Part shown: positions 35,440 to 47,400 of the stretch, piece after piece | Numbering within the stretch: position 1 is the stretch's first letter | How the letters are laid out: each line of letters starts with the position of its first letter | Origin: Casuarius casuarius | Lineage: Eukaryota; Chordata; Aves; Casuariiformes; Casuariidae | Length of the DNA: 64,000 nt | NCBI GenBank assembly: GCA_003342895.1 | Contig: PTFA01000369.1 | Coordinates: 248,001-312,000 of the forward strand | Direction: 5' to 3' | Made by a program: the position numbers and the translations under genes | The notes under the pieces: model-generated | What the model was told of the DNA's origin: nothing | The model's database searches: none | What the model saw: only the letters and a program-made list of their open reading frames with translations

Positions 35440-36950
35440 TTGTCTGCAGTGATTAGGTTGTCATCTGCTGCAAAATTCTCCTTAAGTCAAGTCTTAACTG
35501 TTCGGTTGGTGACATTAATTTTAATCTTCAGTGATCTCTCTAGTTTGTTTTACATTCTTTTCTGGCATTGTGTCATCTGTGTTGACATACCCACGTGTCA
35601 CAGTGATCTTGTTAAGTCTGTTCTTGCTCTCTAGTTTTGTGAAAGTATGTATCAGCAACTTCAAAACTATTTTAGACACTAGCAGCAGCACAAACTGTAA
35701 AAATCCTCTTTTATTTTTGTTACTGGTTAGCTTTTGTCATCTTTTTCTTCCTTCATCATTTCCCAGATTCAATGTTTAGTAATTTCAGCTTCCAGCTTCC
35801 AGGGTGACGACCCTTCACATCTTATAGCTGCCCTGTTTCCTCTTTTATCTCTTTGCTTATAGTTGAGAATTTGCTCTGCCTACTAAAAGGACCTTTTACT
35901 AAAATTGTCCTCACCCAGCACTTTTTTCTCTCCCCTCAGTAACTTCATTTTTCCTTTCCAACTCTTTCAATAGTGTCTATCAAGCCTTCTCAAATCCTTT
36001 TATTTGAGCTTCTGCCACTACTAGCTCATCATTGTTAGTGACTTCTTTTTTTGCTCTGACTTTTTTTACCAGCCTACTCTTCATTTTCTTCCATCATTAA
36101 TAGGATATTTGTTTTCCTCTACAGTTAATCACTACATCTGCAGAATTTGTTTTAACGTCTCTCTTCATTACAAGCGCAACTGGCCAAAATCATTACAAAT
36201 TCACCCCTTGTAACTGTTTTCTCTCCCTGTTGTTCTCAAACTTCTCAGACTTTGTGGAAAACTCCAGTTGGTTGGCCTCCTTCTTTCTGTTCTTACATGT
36301 AATGCCAAATTCCAAGCCCAAACTCCTATTTCTCATCAATACACTTTGCTCTTTCATGACGTAGAGGCAGGAGAAAAGGAATATTTGGAGACTGAATCTC
36401 TTTGCACAAGATCTAACCAACTTCTTCCAAGAGAAAATTGACCAAATGTTAAGTAACTTTCCTCTTCCCTTTGGTTTACCCTCCCTCTCCTCATCGCAGA
36501 TGCTAATCTTGTATCCTCCTAATCCATTTTCATGCCCCACTGATCTAATCCCTCCTTCCAATCTCTTCCATGGCCATTATTTCTCCTACTTCTTTCTCAG
36601 TCTTTCTCACTTTCTTTTGCCTCAGAATAAAAGCATGTTTAATCTCTTTGATGTTCTTGTATTAAGAAGCTGCCTTAGGTCAGATCCATCTACCAGTTCA
36701 TCTCTCTCTTCTAAGCACATCAAAAAATGTTGCGTACAGTACTCACCACAAATTGCATTCTAAATCTTCCAAACTCTCTGCAGTCTCCTGACCCCACTCT
36801 TAACTGGTGCCTTGATTCTAACTAAATGATAGACCCAGGGCTCCTTCATCACTACCACTTGACTTTTTGTCCTGTTGAAGTTACTCTTGAAATATTGTCC
36901 TTCCTTTACTTCTGTTTTCTTCTCTGATTTCTCTTCTCTTTGTCTTAGAA
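35440..36950. other. Pyrimidine-rich strand-asymmetric block
   Basis: Over about 1.5 kb the plus strand is strongly enriched in C and T, with repeated short words such as CTTCC, CTCTTC and TTTCTCC, without forming a simple tandem repeat. Open frames here (for example 36193-36561 minus and 36446-36763 plus) are compositionally biased and unrecognised. It may be the remains of an unidentified element or a mutationally biased segment. Confidence 0.45.
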
Positions 36951-39900
36951 CGGTGCACTGATGTAGAACTTGAAGTCATCAGATGCAAAGTCTTTACCTT
37001 CATGTGAGCTTATGCTACTTCCAGTCAATGAGAGAATGATTTAGAGCTGAGGAGCAAATGATAAGCCTTGTTTCCCCCCTAGAACTCTTGTCAGACTGAG
37101 GGCTGAAACTGAAATGGCTCCTCTAGCAGAGATGCATGCTAAAGAGATTTTGCAATACGTAAGATCAGGACCAGTTTTAGGAACAGGCCAAGCAGGCAGT
37201 TTTGGCCTAGAATTTGGAACTACAACATTGCTTCTTGTGACAACATGGTAAGGTACAATTTAAAGCTAAACATGCAAGTGGCAATAGTGTGGTTGGCTCA
37301 CCTACTAGTCTTTCTGTCATAAATGGGAAGATTTCATGGCCATTCAGACAGAGACAGTTGCAAGGGAGAAAGGGATGTATGTTAAAAAAAATCACTAAGA
37401 CACTTTCCAGTTGGCAGTGCCAATATTCTCTTTGTTTCTTTGAATCTGCCACATTAATGGAGCAAGCAAAGAAAGCTACCTCTCTCCTCAAATGGCAGAG
37501 CTTATAAAATTATTTTTTTTCTTTTCCTTTGAAAGCTTTAAAAGTCTGCTCTTATGGGACAACACTGATCACTTTCTACATGATCTAAAGATCATGTAAG
37601 TAGTTCAGACTTGTTAATATCTCATAACTTATTTATACTACATAGAATTATTGGGTAAACAGTCTGAAAATGACTTTATTTCCTCCTTTTCACTGTTCAA
37701 AGTGTACCTCTACAAGAATTCAAGTCACAGAGATTTGCTCCTGGAGACTTGATCAGGAGTTCTTTGGAAAATGTAGCAGAATACCTCCAGCAGGTATCTC
37801 TCACAGTCTAGATAATAGCATAGTGATTCCCATACTTAATAGCTTGTTGAGTTGTTGTATGTGGGTTTTTTTTTTTTTTCTTCCTTACTGTAATACCTGG
37901 TTCCCTAAGCTTGAGTGTCTCAGCCAGTTAGGCTAGGATGAGGATCTCTTGTTGAAGCTGTTCTGCTCTGTGTGTGAGCTCATTGAATGGCATCAGAAAC
38001 CAACCTGATATGGTTGCCTATGGGTGTGCAAGTGATAAAATAAGAAGTGTTCTGATACTGCTATTTTCATCTTGATTTATGTACTCTCCACCCTCAAAAA
38101 TTCCTGAAGTTTTCATTTTGAGAGAAGAATCTATACATGGTGGTTGCTTTTATATATATATATATATATATATAAAAAAATAAAAAAAATCTTGTTAACT
38201 AATTTCTTACTGAGCAGGGTTGTGTTTGCTATGCATGTTTTGCTCTGCAAACCTTGCAGAAGATTGTTGGTTAATATGTCATTATTGGGTGAAATACTGC
38301 TTAATTTTTGTTGACAAAATTTATGTCTGTCAAATTCTCAGACAATTGCTCTATTTCTGTCATAAAATGAAAAGGTTATTCATTACCCTAAATTGTGTTT
38401 GAAAGCTTTTCGGGAGTCCGTGTCAGTCCATATAGTATATAAATCTGTCTGTATACAACACTGCTATTACAAATCAGTCTTGGAAGTAGAATAAAAAAAT
38501 CTGTTCGTATGTTTGGTATTATTTAATAAATTTTCTTGTGTGCAATACAGATCTTTTTCATATCTTCAAATTAAGATGAGTGCTTCCATGAGCATGTTGC
38601 GAGGCAAACATTTTTTAAAATCTAGCTCATCTGTCCCCCTTGAAACATGGCTCATTACTACTGTGTTTCCTTAGAAATGCTTTATTTTGGGATGAAACTT
38701 GCTGTTGGCTTGCACCTTTCATCATCACTTTAAGAATGTGTTCTTGGGGAAAATCCACAGTCTTAATTAACAGACTCTCACATCACAAAAGATTAAGCCA
38801 AATCCTGACAAGGGATGGTGTCAGTACTCATTAGTAGATCCTTTGTGTCTATTTGTCTGTATCTTCTCCATAATTTTTTATTGGTGGTAGACCAATTTAT
38901 TGTAACCAATATTGAGAAACAACTAGAAAAATAGAAAAAAGTATAAACCAGCTAAGCCCTTCTTCACTAATTCATTTGCAGGGAGATTTTCAGTCTAAAA
39001 CTGTAATGCTCTTTAGCCTCTTTTTATTAAGAGGCTAGCAGAGAAGATAATGTCTGCAGATATTAACTTGATTATTTGATCTTCATGTATTCAAATGAAC
39101 TACAGCATAGCTTCTTAAAAAGTTGCGGAAGAAATGAAGCCAACTAATTAAAACATTTCATTTCAAGTGATACAGCCAAGTTGTTTGTAACAGAACACTT
39201 CAGGCAATAAGGTTGATTTCAAAAAAAGCTTTCACTTCAAAACAGTTTCATTTTGTGATTTATTTGCAGGGGTTTTTTTTGATGATGCGAGTGATAGTCA
39301 TACACACTAGTTTTACCCCCAGTTAAGAGTTTTTGTTTCAAGAGGGACCAAGTTGCCTTGTTTATTTAGCAAGTATGCTAGAGACCTGGGCAACAAATAC
39401 CACATATACTTAAACATATGTATTGATTTATACCATCTCCATTGATCAATGCTGATGAACAATTTTACAGGTCAGTTGGCCAGCTAGTTCTCAGGTGTCT
39501 GGGGATCACAGGGTATCTTTCTTGAACGCTTTTGCTGCAGTTCAGGCAAATAGAAAAAGCTTAGCCTGGGCTTTGTTACATGTAGTTTCACTGCATGGTA
39601 CATGTGAGGTCTGATTCTCTTGAGCTGTCTACTTGCTGATTTAATGATCTTGTTTTTAAGTTTGCTATGGTTAACACTGAGTCATATTTAACAGTCTAAA
39701 CACAAAACTTAAGAAACACACTTACAAAAGCCAGTATGAAGTACCTTATTTTCAATTAAGGTAGTATTTGTTCCATTCTCCTTTTTTACAAGTCTGTTTT
39801 TGTTTTGTTTTAAAGATATATATATATATGTATGTTTATATCTAAATAAAATGTATATTATCTGTATAGAAGAGCAAAAGAACTGCAATACTTCTCCCTT

Positions 39901-40276
39901 GTTAGCAGCTGTATATGTGTTGGCCCCAGGTAGGGGCAGTATTCTTGTCTCAGCTTTCAGAAGACAGCTCTCTGAAATGTATCTTGAATTCTGGTTTAAT
40001 GGGAAAATGCCTTTCTTTGGCATGTTTAACGTATTTCTGTGTTAGGTCCTTGCTATAGTTACGGAAAACATAATTCTTACCTGGGGCATCCAGCAGGATC
40101 ACTAAGCAACAGACCAAGTGCCATCAAGTTCCCTATTAATATCTCACTCTGTGGGTTGAAACACTCTTCTCTTTTGCAGTGTCTGGAGCAGTTCCTCCTG
40201 CTGACAGACTCTAAACATAAGGATCCATGTGTTAAATCAGCAGTTCTGTATCAGAGAAACCTGTGGCAGAACGCTG
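36951..40276. other. Gene-poor stretch with microsatellites
   Basis: No gene recognised. It contains T14 at about 37866-37879, a (TA)12 tract followed by A-rich sequence at 38151-38190, and a shorter AT tract near 39816-39830. Confidence 0.5.
38151..38174. repeat. (TA)12 microsatellite
   Basis: Twelve uninterrupted TA dinucleotides are followed directly by an A-rich run (to about 38189). The tract is likely polymorphic in length. Confidence 0.98.
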
Positions 40277-41478
40277 AATCACAGAATGGTTGAGGTTGGT
40301 AGGGACCTCTGGACATTGTGTAGTCCAGCTCCTTACTCAGAGCACGGTCAGCTAGAGAAGGTTACCCAGCACTGTGTCCAGTTGTGTTTTGAATATCTCC
40401 AAAAACGGAAACTCCACAACCTCTGTTGGCAACCTTTTCCAGTGCTTGACCACTGTCACAGTAAAAAATTTTTTTCTTACATTTATATTGAATTTCCTGT
40501 ATTTCAATTTATTCCCATTGCCTTTTGTCCTTTCACTGGGCACTGCTGAGAAGAGTCTGGTTCCATCTTCTTTACACCCTCCCATCAGATATTTATACAC
40601 ATTGATAAGACACCCCTCAGCTTTCTCTTAAGACTAAACAGTCCAAGCAGTGTCAAGTCTCTTGTCATATGACAGATGCTTCAGTCCCCTAATAATCTTC
40701 ATGGCTCTTCACTGGACTCGCTTCAATATTTCCATGTCTCTCTTGTACTGTGGAACCCAGAACCAGACACAGTGCTTCAGATGCAGTCTCACCAGTGCTG
40801 AGCAGTGGGGAATAATCAATTCTGGCCATGCTGTGGAACTGCTGGTGATGCTCTTCCTAATGCAGCCCAGGATGTTGTTGGCCTTCTTTGCTGCAAGGAA
40901 GCATTGCTGGCTCATGTTCAACTTGTTGCCCAGCAGGACCTACAGCTCTTTTTCTGCAAAGCTGCTTTCTGCAGGGCTGTTTTCCAGCTTGTCAGCCCCC
41001 CATACTCTACTGGTGCATTGGGCTTTTTCCTCCCCATGGGGGACTTTGCAGTTCCCTTTGTTGAAATTCATGAGACTCCTGTTGGACCATTTCTCCGGCT
41101 GTGCAACCATCTGATGTATCAACCACTCCTCTCAGTTTTGTATCATCTGCAAATGTACTGAGGGTGCACTCTGTCCAGGCCATTAATGAAGATGTTTAAC
41201 AGTATTGGACCCAGTATCAACCCCAGGGCATACCACTAGTGACTGTCCTCTTGCTGGACTTAGTTCTAGTGATCACAATCCTTTGAGCCTGGCAGTTCAG
41301 CCAGCTTTTAGTCCACCTCACAGTCTATTTATCTAGTTCATACTTCCTCAGTTTGTGTATGAGGATGTTAGAGGGAAGACAGTGTTGAAAGCCTTTCTAA
41401 AGTCAGGGTAAATGACATCGACAGTTCTCTCCTCATTCACCAAGCCAGTCAGTCATCAGGTTGTAGAAGGGAGAACTT
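40277..41478 (-). mobile_element. CR1 LINE, RT catalytic half plus 3' UTR, 5'-truncated
   Basis: The left edge carries the complement of the CR1 3' terminus (CACAGAATGGTTGAGGTTGG, then TAGGGACCTCTGGA). Reading leftward on the minus strand from about 41478, the order is RT motif A, the degenerate motif B region, the FADD motif, the C-terminal RT blocks and the 3' UTR. At about 1.2 kb it is the copy here with the most RT sequence. The 5' break lies just upstream of motif A. Stops and frameshifts are present throughout, so it is inactive. Confidence 0.95.
40640..41475 (-). pseudogene. CR1 reverse transcriptase pseudogene (motif A to C-terminus)
   Basis: On the minus strand DFRKAFN is encoded at 41384-41404, corresponding to RT motif A with its catalytic Asp. 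FADDTK is encoded at 41136-41153, the catalytic Asp-Asp motif. Between them the usual SGVPQGS region reads SGMPWG followed by a stop near 41225. Downstream, MNFNKGNCKVPHGEEKAQ (about 41020-41075) and AAKKANNILGCIRKSI (about 40850-40900) match CR1, ending near QYKRDMEILKRVQ (about 40710-40750). The blocks lie in different frames separated by indels. The catalytic residues therefore survive in sequence, but no continuous protein can be made. Confidence 0.92.
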
Positions 41479-44400
41479 GTTTCGAGACAACTGTCTGTGG
41501 GAGTGAAACAGCAGATTAAAACTCATCAATTAAATATTTTGGCTTCTTCCTATGTCCTTTTTAAAAATGTGTGTGAAAAAGAAAAGCTCTATGTATAAAT
41601 ATTTATCTGATTTTCCTGTGTGTTTACTTATGAATGATTAAAAAAATTGTTTACTGAATTCAGCAGAAGAATGCAAGTGATTCTATTTCTATGTTGGCTT
41701 TAAGTCTCCATATTGAACTCTGGTTTTATATTCTTAAGAGCTTTTACTGCACATTGCTGAGAAATAGGCTGCTGACAACTTCCAGTCCTTCCTTTCAGAG
41801 CATATTAGCAACATTTCTCCCAAAGCCTTTATAAATGGAGAAGGAAAAGAAAATATACCTCCTTGATCTTTGTTTTTCTCACAAATGGTCTTTGATGCAG
41901 TACCACATCATTTACAGAGGGATTCCACTGTTTAACCAAATCTTTTGCTTCATGTGTTTTGGATCCTTTCTTTCTTTTAGAAAAACACTTTTAGAATGGT
42001 TTCCTTCTGTGCTTGTCCACAAAGAGATTTTACAGCCTTTCTAAAGGCTATATTCTAAAGAGTTTGAGGAGGTAGGAAATTTGAATCCTTTAATGCTCAG
42101 GGGAAAATTGTGATTCCGTTGAAGTCACTGACTGAAAGAGGCCTTTTTGGACATAGTTTGTCAGCTAAAGCTAGGTCACTTAGCTAAACATAAAAAGGAA
42201 GGATGATTAAACAAATTAAAAACAAAATACCGTACCTGAAGAGATTTGCCAGTTTACCATATATCTATCTGCATTAAAGATGAATACATGAAATAGGAGA
42301 GTGAGATACTAAAGATTTTTATTTATCAGCCCTGACTAATGCTAGCCCCCCTGCAGATACGTTGCTGCCCTTTGCTTCCTACTCTGTTCTTTTACAGATC
42401 AGAGTACAGCTAGAGCATGCCAAAGCTATCAGAACATATCAGGTTATTTGGTGGCTGACCGGCCGGTCAGTCTGCATTCCGTGAGTGAAAACGTGTTGGC
42501 CAGCCACATTCTGATCAGCAATGTATTAGCCAAAAAGTATATGTTGCTTCTTAGGCCAAAAAAGTTGCTCTGCCCAGCCATGTGTGTGATACAGGCCTGT
42601 TTGTTATCATGAAGAAAGCAGATATAATTAAAGACTTGACATTAATAACTCTCCTCCTTTCTGAATCTGTTCAGAGTTGTATACTCTGGAAGCATGCTAA
42701 TGTGCTGATTGTTAGGCCACTGGAATTGGGTGCATAAAACTGCTTAACTTCTAAGTCCCAATAGTATCTCTTAAAACTTACAAGGATGATTACCTACCTA
42801 TATAGAGACCTGCTGATGTAGAGAGAAATCTGCAGGAACACAGACTGCTTCCTAGCTATACGATGCATATGATACAGGAAGAGGTCTAATGTTTTCTCAT
42901 AGAGTTTTATAATTTTGCAGTTTAAAAATAATTTTTCATATCTAGCAGTGGTTGTATTGCACTTGCATATTGTAGTGTAAAAGTGGTTAGATCATAATCT
43001 TCAAAGATGAATGTGGCTCAGAATTCTGCTGGCCCTTATTCACCAGAAAACCTAAAAACAGCTCGGGGTGGACATCGGGGAGATAGGTAAAGCCAATAGT
43101 TTGGCAGATTGAACCATTATTTAAGATGAAGCATTCAAGAAAATGTTCAGGGCATTTAAATGTTAAACTTCAAAGATATTCAAATTCTGAACTTCTGTCA
43201 GCACAGGTACATGTGTAAAAGAGAAAATAATTGTGAGATTTGTTATTGGTACCGGGTTGCTCTTTCAGAGGGAAGATAAGGAACCTTGTAGTCAATACCA
43301 TGAAATAGTCAAGTAGTCACACTGGAGTCTAGTCTGGATAAAAACAAGTCTTTCTAGCTAAATAAAATACATTTTTTTCAATTAATGGTTGATGCAACCG
43401 TAGAAAAAGAACAGTTCATACAAACGTAGGATACATAGGAAAGAAGTAGCAAAAACTATTAGGCAAAGATTTAAGAGGAAAGTCATATTTATTTATACTT
43501 TAGCATCTAGGAACACCATTTCGTACCTTGCACTTTAGTATAGTTGGTGCTCTACAAATACTTCTTAAAAGAATTGGGTTCCCAAAATAATTTAAATTGT
43601 AATGTAAAACATAAGACTAAGGCTGGATCAGGACTGATGGGAAGTTTCAGGCAATAATTTTTGTTAGTGTGATGGGACGTTACTTCCACATGTAAACCAC
43701 GACAAGTGAATATTTGGAAGAGTTAACAATGTCAATATAACTTTCAAACCAATGCTCCCACTATTTGGTTAAGCTGTTGGCATTTGCTTATCCAGGAGTA
43801 GGAATGAATAAATACAGTTTGACTTTTCCCCCAAGAAGCGATAAAGACATTTTCCAAATCCAGACGAAAAATCTTGAAACTGTACAATGTTTCGGTAATC
43901 TGTATTGAGATCTAAGTTTCAATTATGCCTATGCTGTTATACCAGTATGCACATGAAAAAGGGAAGTGTTACTTGGGGCAGGAGTTACAGAAGTTAAGTG
44001 TGATGTAAGGATGAAATTCAAGTCCATCCTATCATTACAGCTGTGGTGTAGCTGGGTATCAGGGCTGTGTCTGAGTGCACTTTAGTCATTAATTCTGTGG
44101 GTGGTCCAAGAACTCCCCATCTAGTGATCTGCACAGATGAGACACTGGACTGACTAGAGGCAAGGTGATTGACTGAACTTCTAGCCACTTTTACAAGAAA
44201 TACTTAACTGTTACAGGATCTCTCCAGGTAGGAGTTTTGGAGAGTCCTGAGGATTCCCCTTGGCAACTCCTGCTGTGCCTAGACCAATTGATAGGCACAT
44301 TTGTATGCTTAAATGTGTTGATTGACATCCTGGGTGGAAAATATGGCATTCTAACAATAGCCCCAGGCACTTCCTGCTGATCAAACTGTACGCAGAGAAC

Positions 44401-47400
44401 ATACTTGGTAGTAGTCAGTATAAACTGCTCCTGCAGAAGCAGAAATGGTCATGGAGGACAGTACATAGGTAAGGTAGGTAGGAAGTTTTTAATACATAGT
44501 TTAAGATAATCAGTAGGGATGGATCAGGTATGCACTGCAGTGGTCGCAGTGAAGCATGGGCCAGCTGGATATAGGAAATGAGCACAACAGTGAGTTGGAG
44601 AGTCTCACCCAGCCTGGCTGAAGACAAGGCTTCAGGACTCTTTCAACAGAAACTTCTGCTGCCATCCAGACAGTGATCAGCCATCTTGCTTGAGAGATTT
44701 GATTCCCTACATGAGTGTTAACCTATGCCAAACCCAATAAATGATTTTTTTTTTAACAAACACTGTGCCTTCAAGTGTTTGTGCGACATACTGAAAAACT
44801 TGTCAACTTTGTTGGTTATCAAGCCAGTATTTTAAAGATTTATTAACTCCTACTTATAATCTATTAAGGAAAAGCCATAATATATAATACAGAAAAAATA
44901 ATATGAAGTATTTCTTATACAAAATACTTTTCTTTCCACACACAGTGCATCATTGCACCTTACTTTTATACATCATCTCAAACATAACCAGCTAATGACC
45001 TTAAAGAAATTGCTGATGCAGGTTATGAGGAATCAGACTGGTTATTGATGACTAATTTCCCAGAACTAATGATTTACTATTTATTCATCTGTTGATGGTG
45101 ATTCTTAAGGAATGAATTTGGGTACATATGTATGATTAAAACATCCTGTGCTGTTGCTTGTGAAATGTCTCCCAAAACTGTGTGATATTTTGGCACACCT
45201 AGTTTGTCATCAAGTCAACATTCCCTCCAGTATGTCAAAGCAGACATATGTACCAGAATCATGCAAAACAAATCAGTAACTACCCACAAGTCTCTGGTTA
45301 GACTGCCAAAGCACATCTTTTTAAGCAAAGGCCAGAAAAGCTTTAGTAAGTGTCTGTCTTTAAGGACCTAAAGCATAGGTTTAACTAATGGATAACTCGT
45401 CTGGTTGAACAATTTCACTCATCTTTTTGCCATTTAGTCTCTTCCCTGAATCCTCCTTCTAACAAGGACTGCACTGCCAGCTAGTAGCTGCTGTTCAAAT
45501 TTCCTGCTGCTGCTGACATTATGACTTAACTTTAACAGCTTTTCCGGAGAACCATGTTCTGGTCTTTGAGAAAGCACCCCAGGTTACTTAGGTGTCTAAG
45601 TTGGCTCTAATGTTCAGTTAAATAGCTTCCTTTTTTCCTGCGACAGATTTATTCTACCTGTGTGTTATCTTTTTCATCTTCCTTTCCTACTCTGTAGCAC
45701 AAATGGCTCTTCAGTAACTTAAAGATTTCTTGTTCAATTTTTTGAACAAAACTAAGAAAGTGAAATATGTGAAATATCTTACTGTCAGAGTAGTAAGAAA
45801 TACTTGCAGGTCTGACTCTTTTCTCAAGCTGGAAAATAGATCTTCTATTTAATTTGTCTGGTAATTACATTATCATATACCCTTTAGTCCTAATACTATG
45901 CCTTCTCTCTAGACATACCATTTCAGGATGAATTCTAATATATATTTCTTAAACTCCTGACCTACTGGTGATATTCAGTCTTCAATAATCAGCTTAAACT
46001 GCAAGGGAACTGAAACAATAGTTCTATGTACGTGTTGTTGTGTGCAGATCCTTGGACTTAGGACTATTTCTGAGGACTCTCCTCAGAAGCTTGTATTGTA
46101 TTTCATCTCTCCATCCACCTCGACATTGGGTTTGTAGAATCTAAAGTGTAGGTACAAAGCTTTTATAGGAGAGTTGCTATATGAGTAGAAATACACTTGT
46201 AGAAAGCTATGCAATGTTCATAAAAATGTTGTAAAGGTTCAGCTGCCACACAGATCTAGCCAACGTAGCCTTTCATATTGTCTTCCGTATTGGCCAATTT
46301 TTGATTCTCAATATTCTATTTACTGCTTTGAGAACTGAACTGATATTTCTAAAGAAGTCTATGATGATTCCAACTTTTTTTTTTTAAGTAGTTCCACCTC
46401 TAAATAAGTTGTTCTAAATTGGGTTGTTCAGAGTCTGTCTTGAGAGGGAGGGAGTATAGTTAGGTTTGCTTTTTTGTTCCTTTTTCTCATTTTCTTGAGA
46501 AGCTGACAGCCTCTATTACTCCAGTTTTATGAATCAGATCCTTTATCCACTTACTTTAGTAGTACAGGGTTAAGACTCTTAATAAGAGACCAAATAAAAA
46601 ATAATACAGGTTAATGTATCTGTGAATGCATTCATATGGAGATAATTAGCACTTCCAATAATGTTATTGAACAGAAACTTACTATAGACAACATTGTTTA
46701 ATAAATGACCAATTTTCAAATCTTAAGAAAGAACACATAGGAAAGCAACTAGTTCAGGAAACTATTTAAACGATCATATCTTTGTATTTTATCAATAAAA
46801 TTGAAAAATATGCTGCCAGTACTGAACTACAGCACCATATTCATCTCGATTTTGAGGAATGAATTATTGTTCTTGTTATTTAGGCACAGTTGCTTTTGGA
46901 ATTCTGGGACCAAGAAATCCCAGAGAGAGCACAGCAAGCTATAATTGTACTCATCCACTTCACTGCAAACATACATGAATCCTTCTGCATCCACATTGCT
47001 AGTGATATGCTGTTTCAGGGATTCACAGTATATCCCTGTGTAATGTTACCTTTCTACCTCATTGAGCTCGGTCCCTCTTTAGTATTGCCTAAGGCAGTGT
47101 TGATGAGAATGCTTAATGTATATTAACTTGTAGAATAACTGTCAGTATACCCCATGCCAAAGTCAGTCTTGTCCAAACCAGCCCTAGTCATGGGATTGAC
47201 CACATAAGTATTAAAATAGTTAATAAATGCCCTAAACTGTCACATTTTGATGTTTTCTGGATTATAAATAAAATATAATAGTGTGATAAGTGTCAAGTAG
47301 ACTCTTGATTTCTTTAGCTAAACTAGTTAGTGGAAGCATTCATTAGATGAATAATTGAACTTTAATAGTCTACAGCTAAAATGTAATGTGTGAAGAAAAG

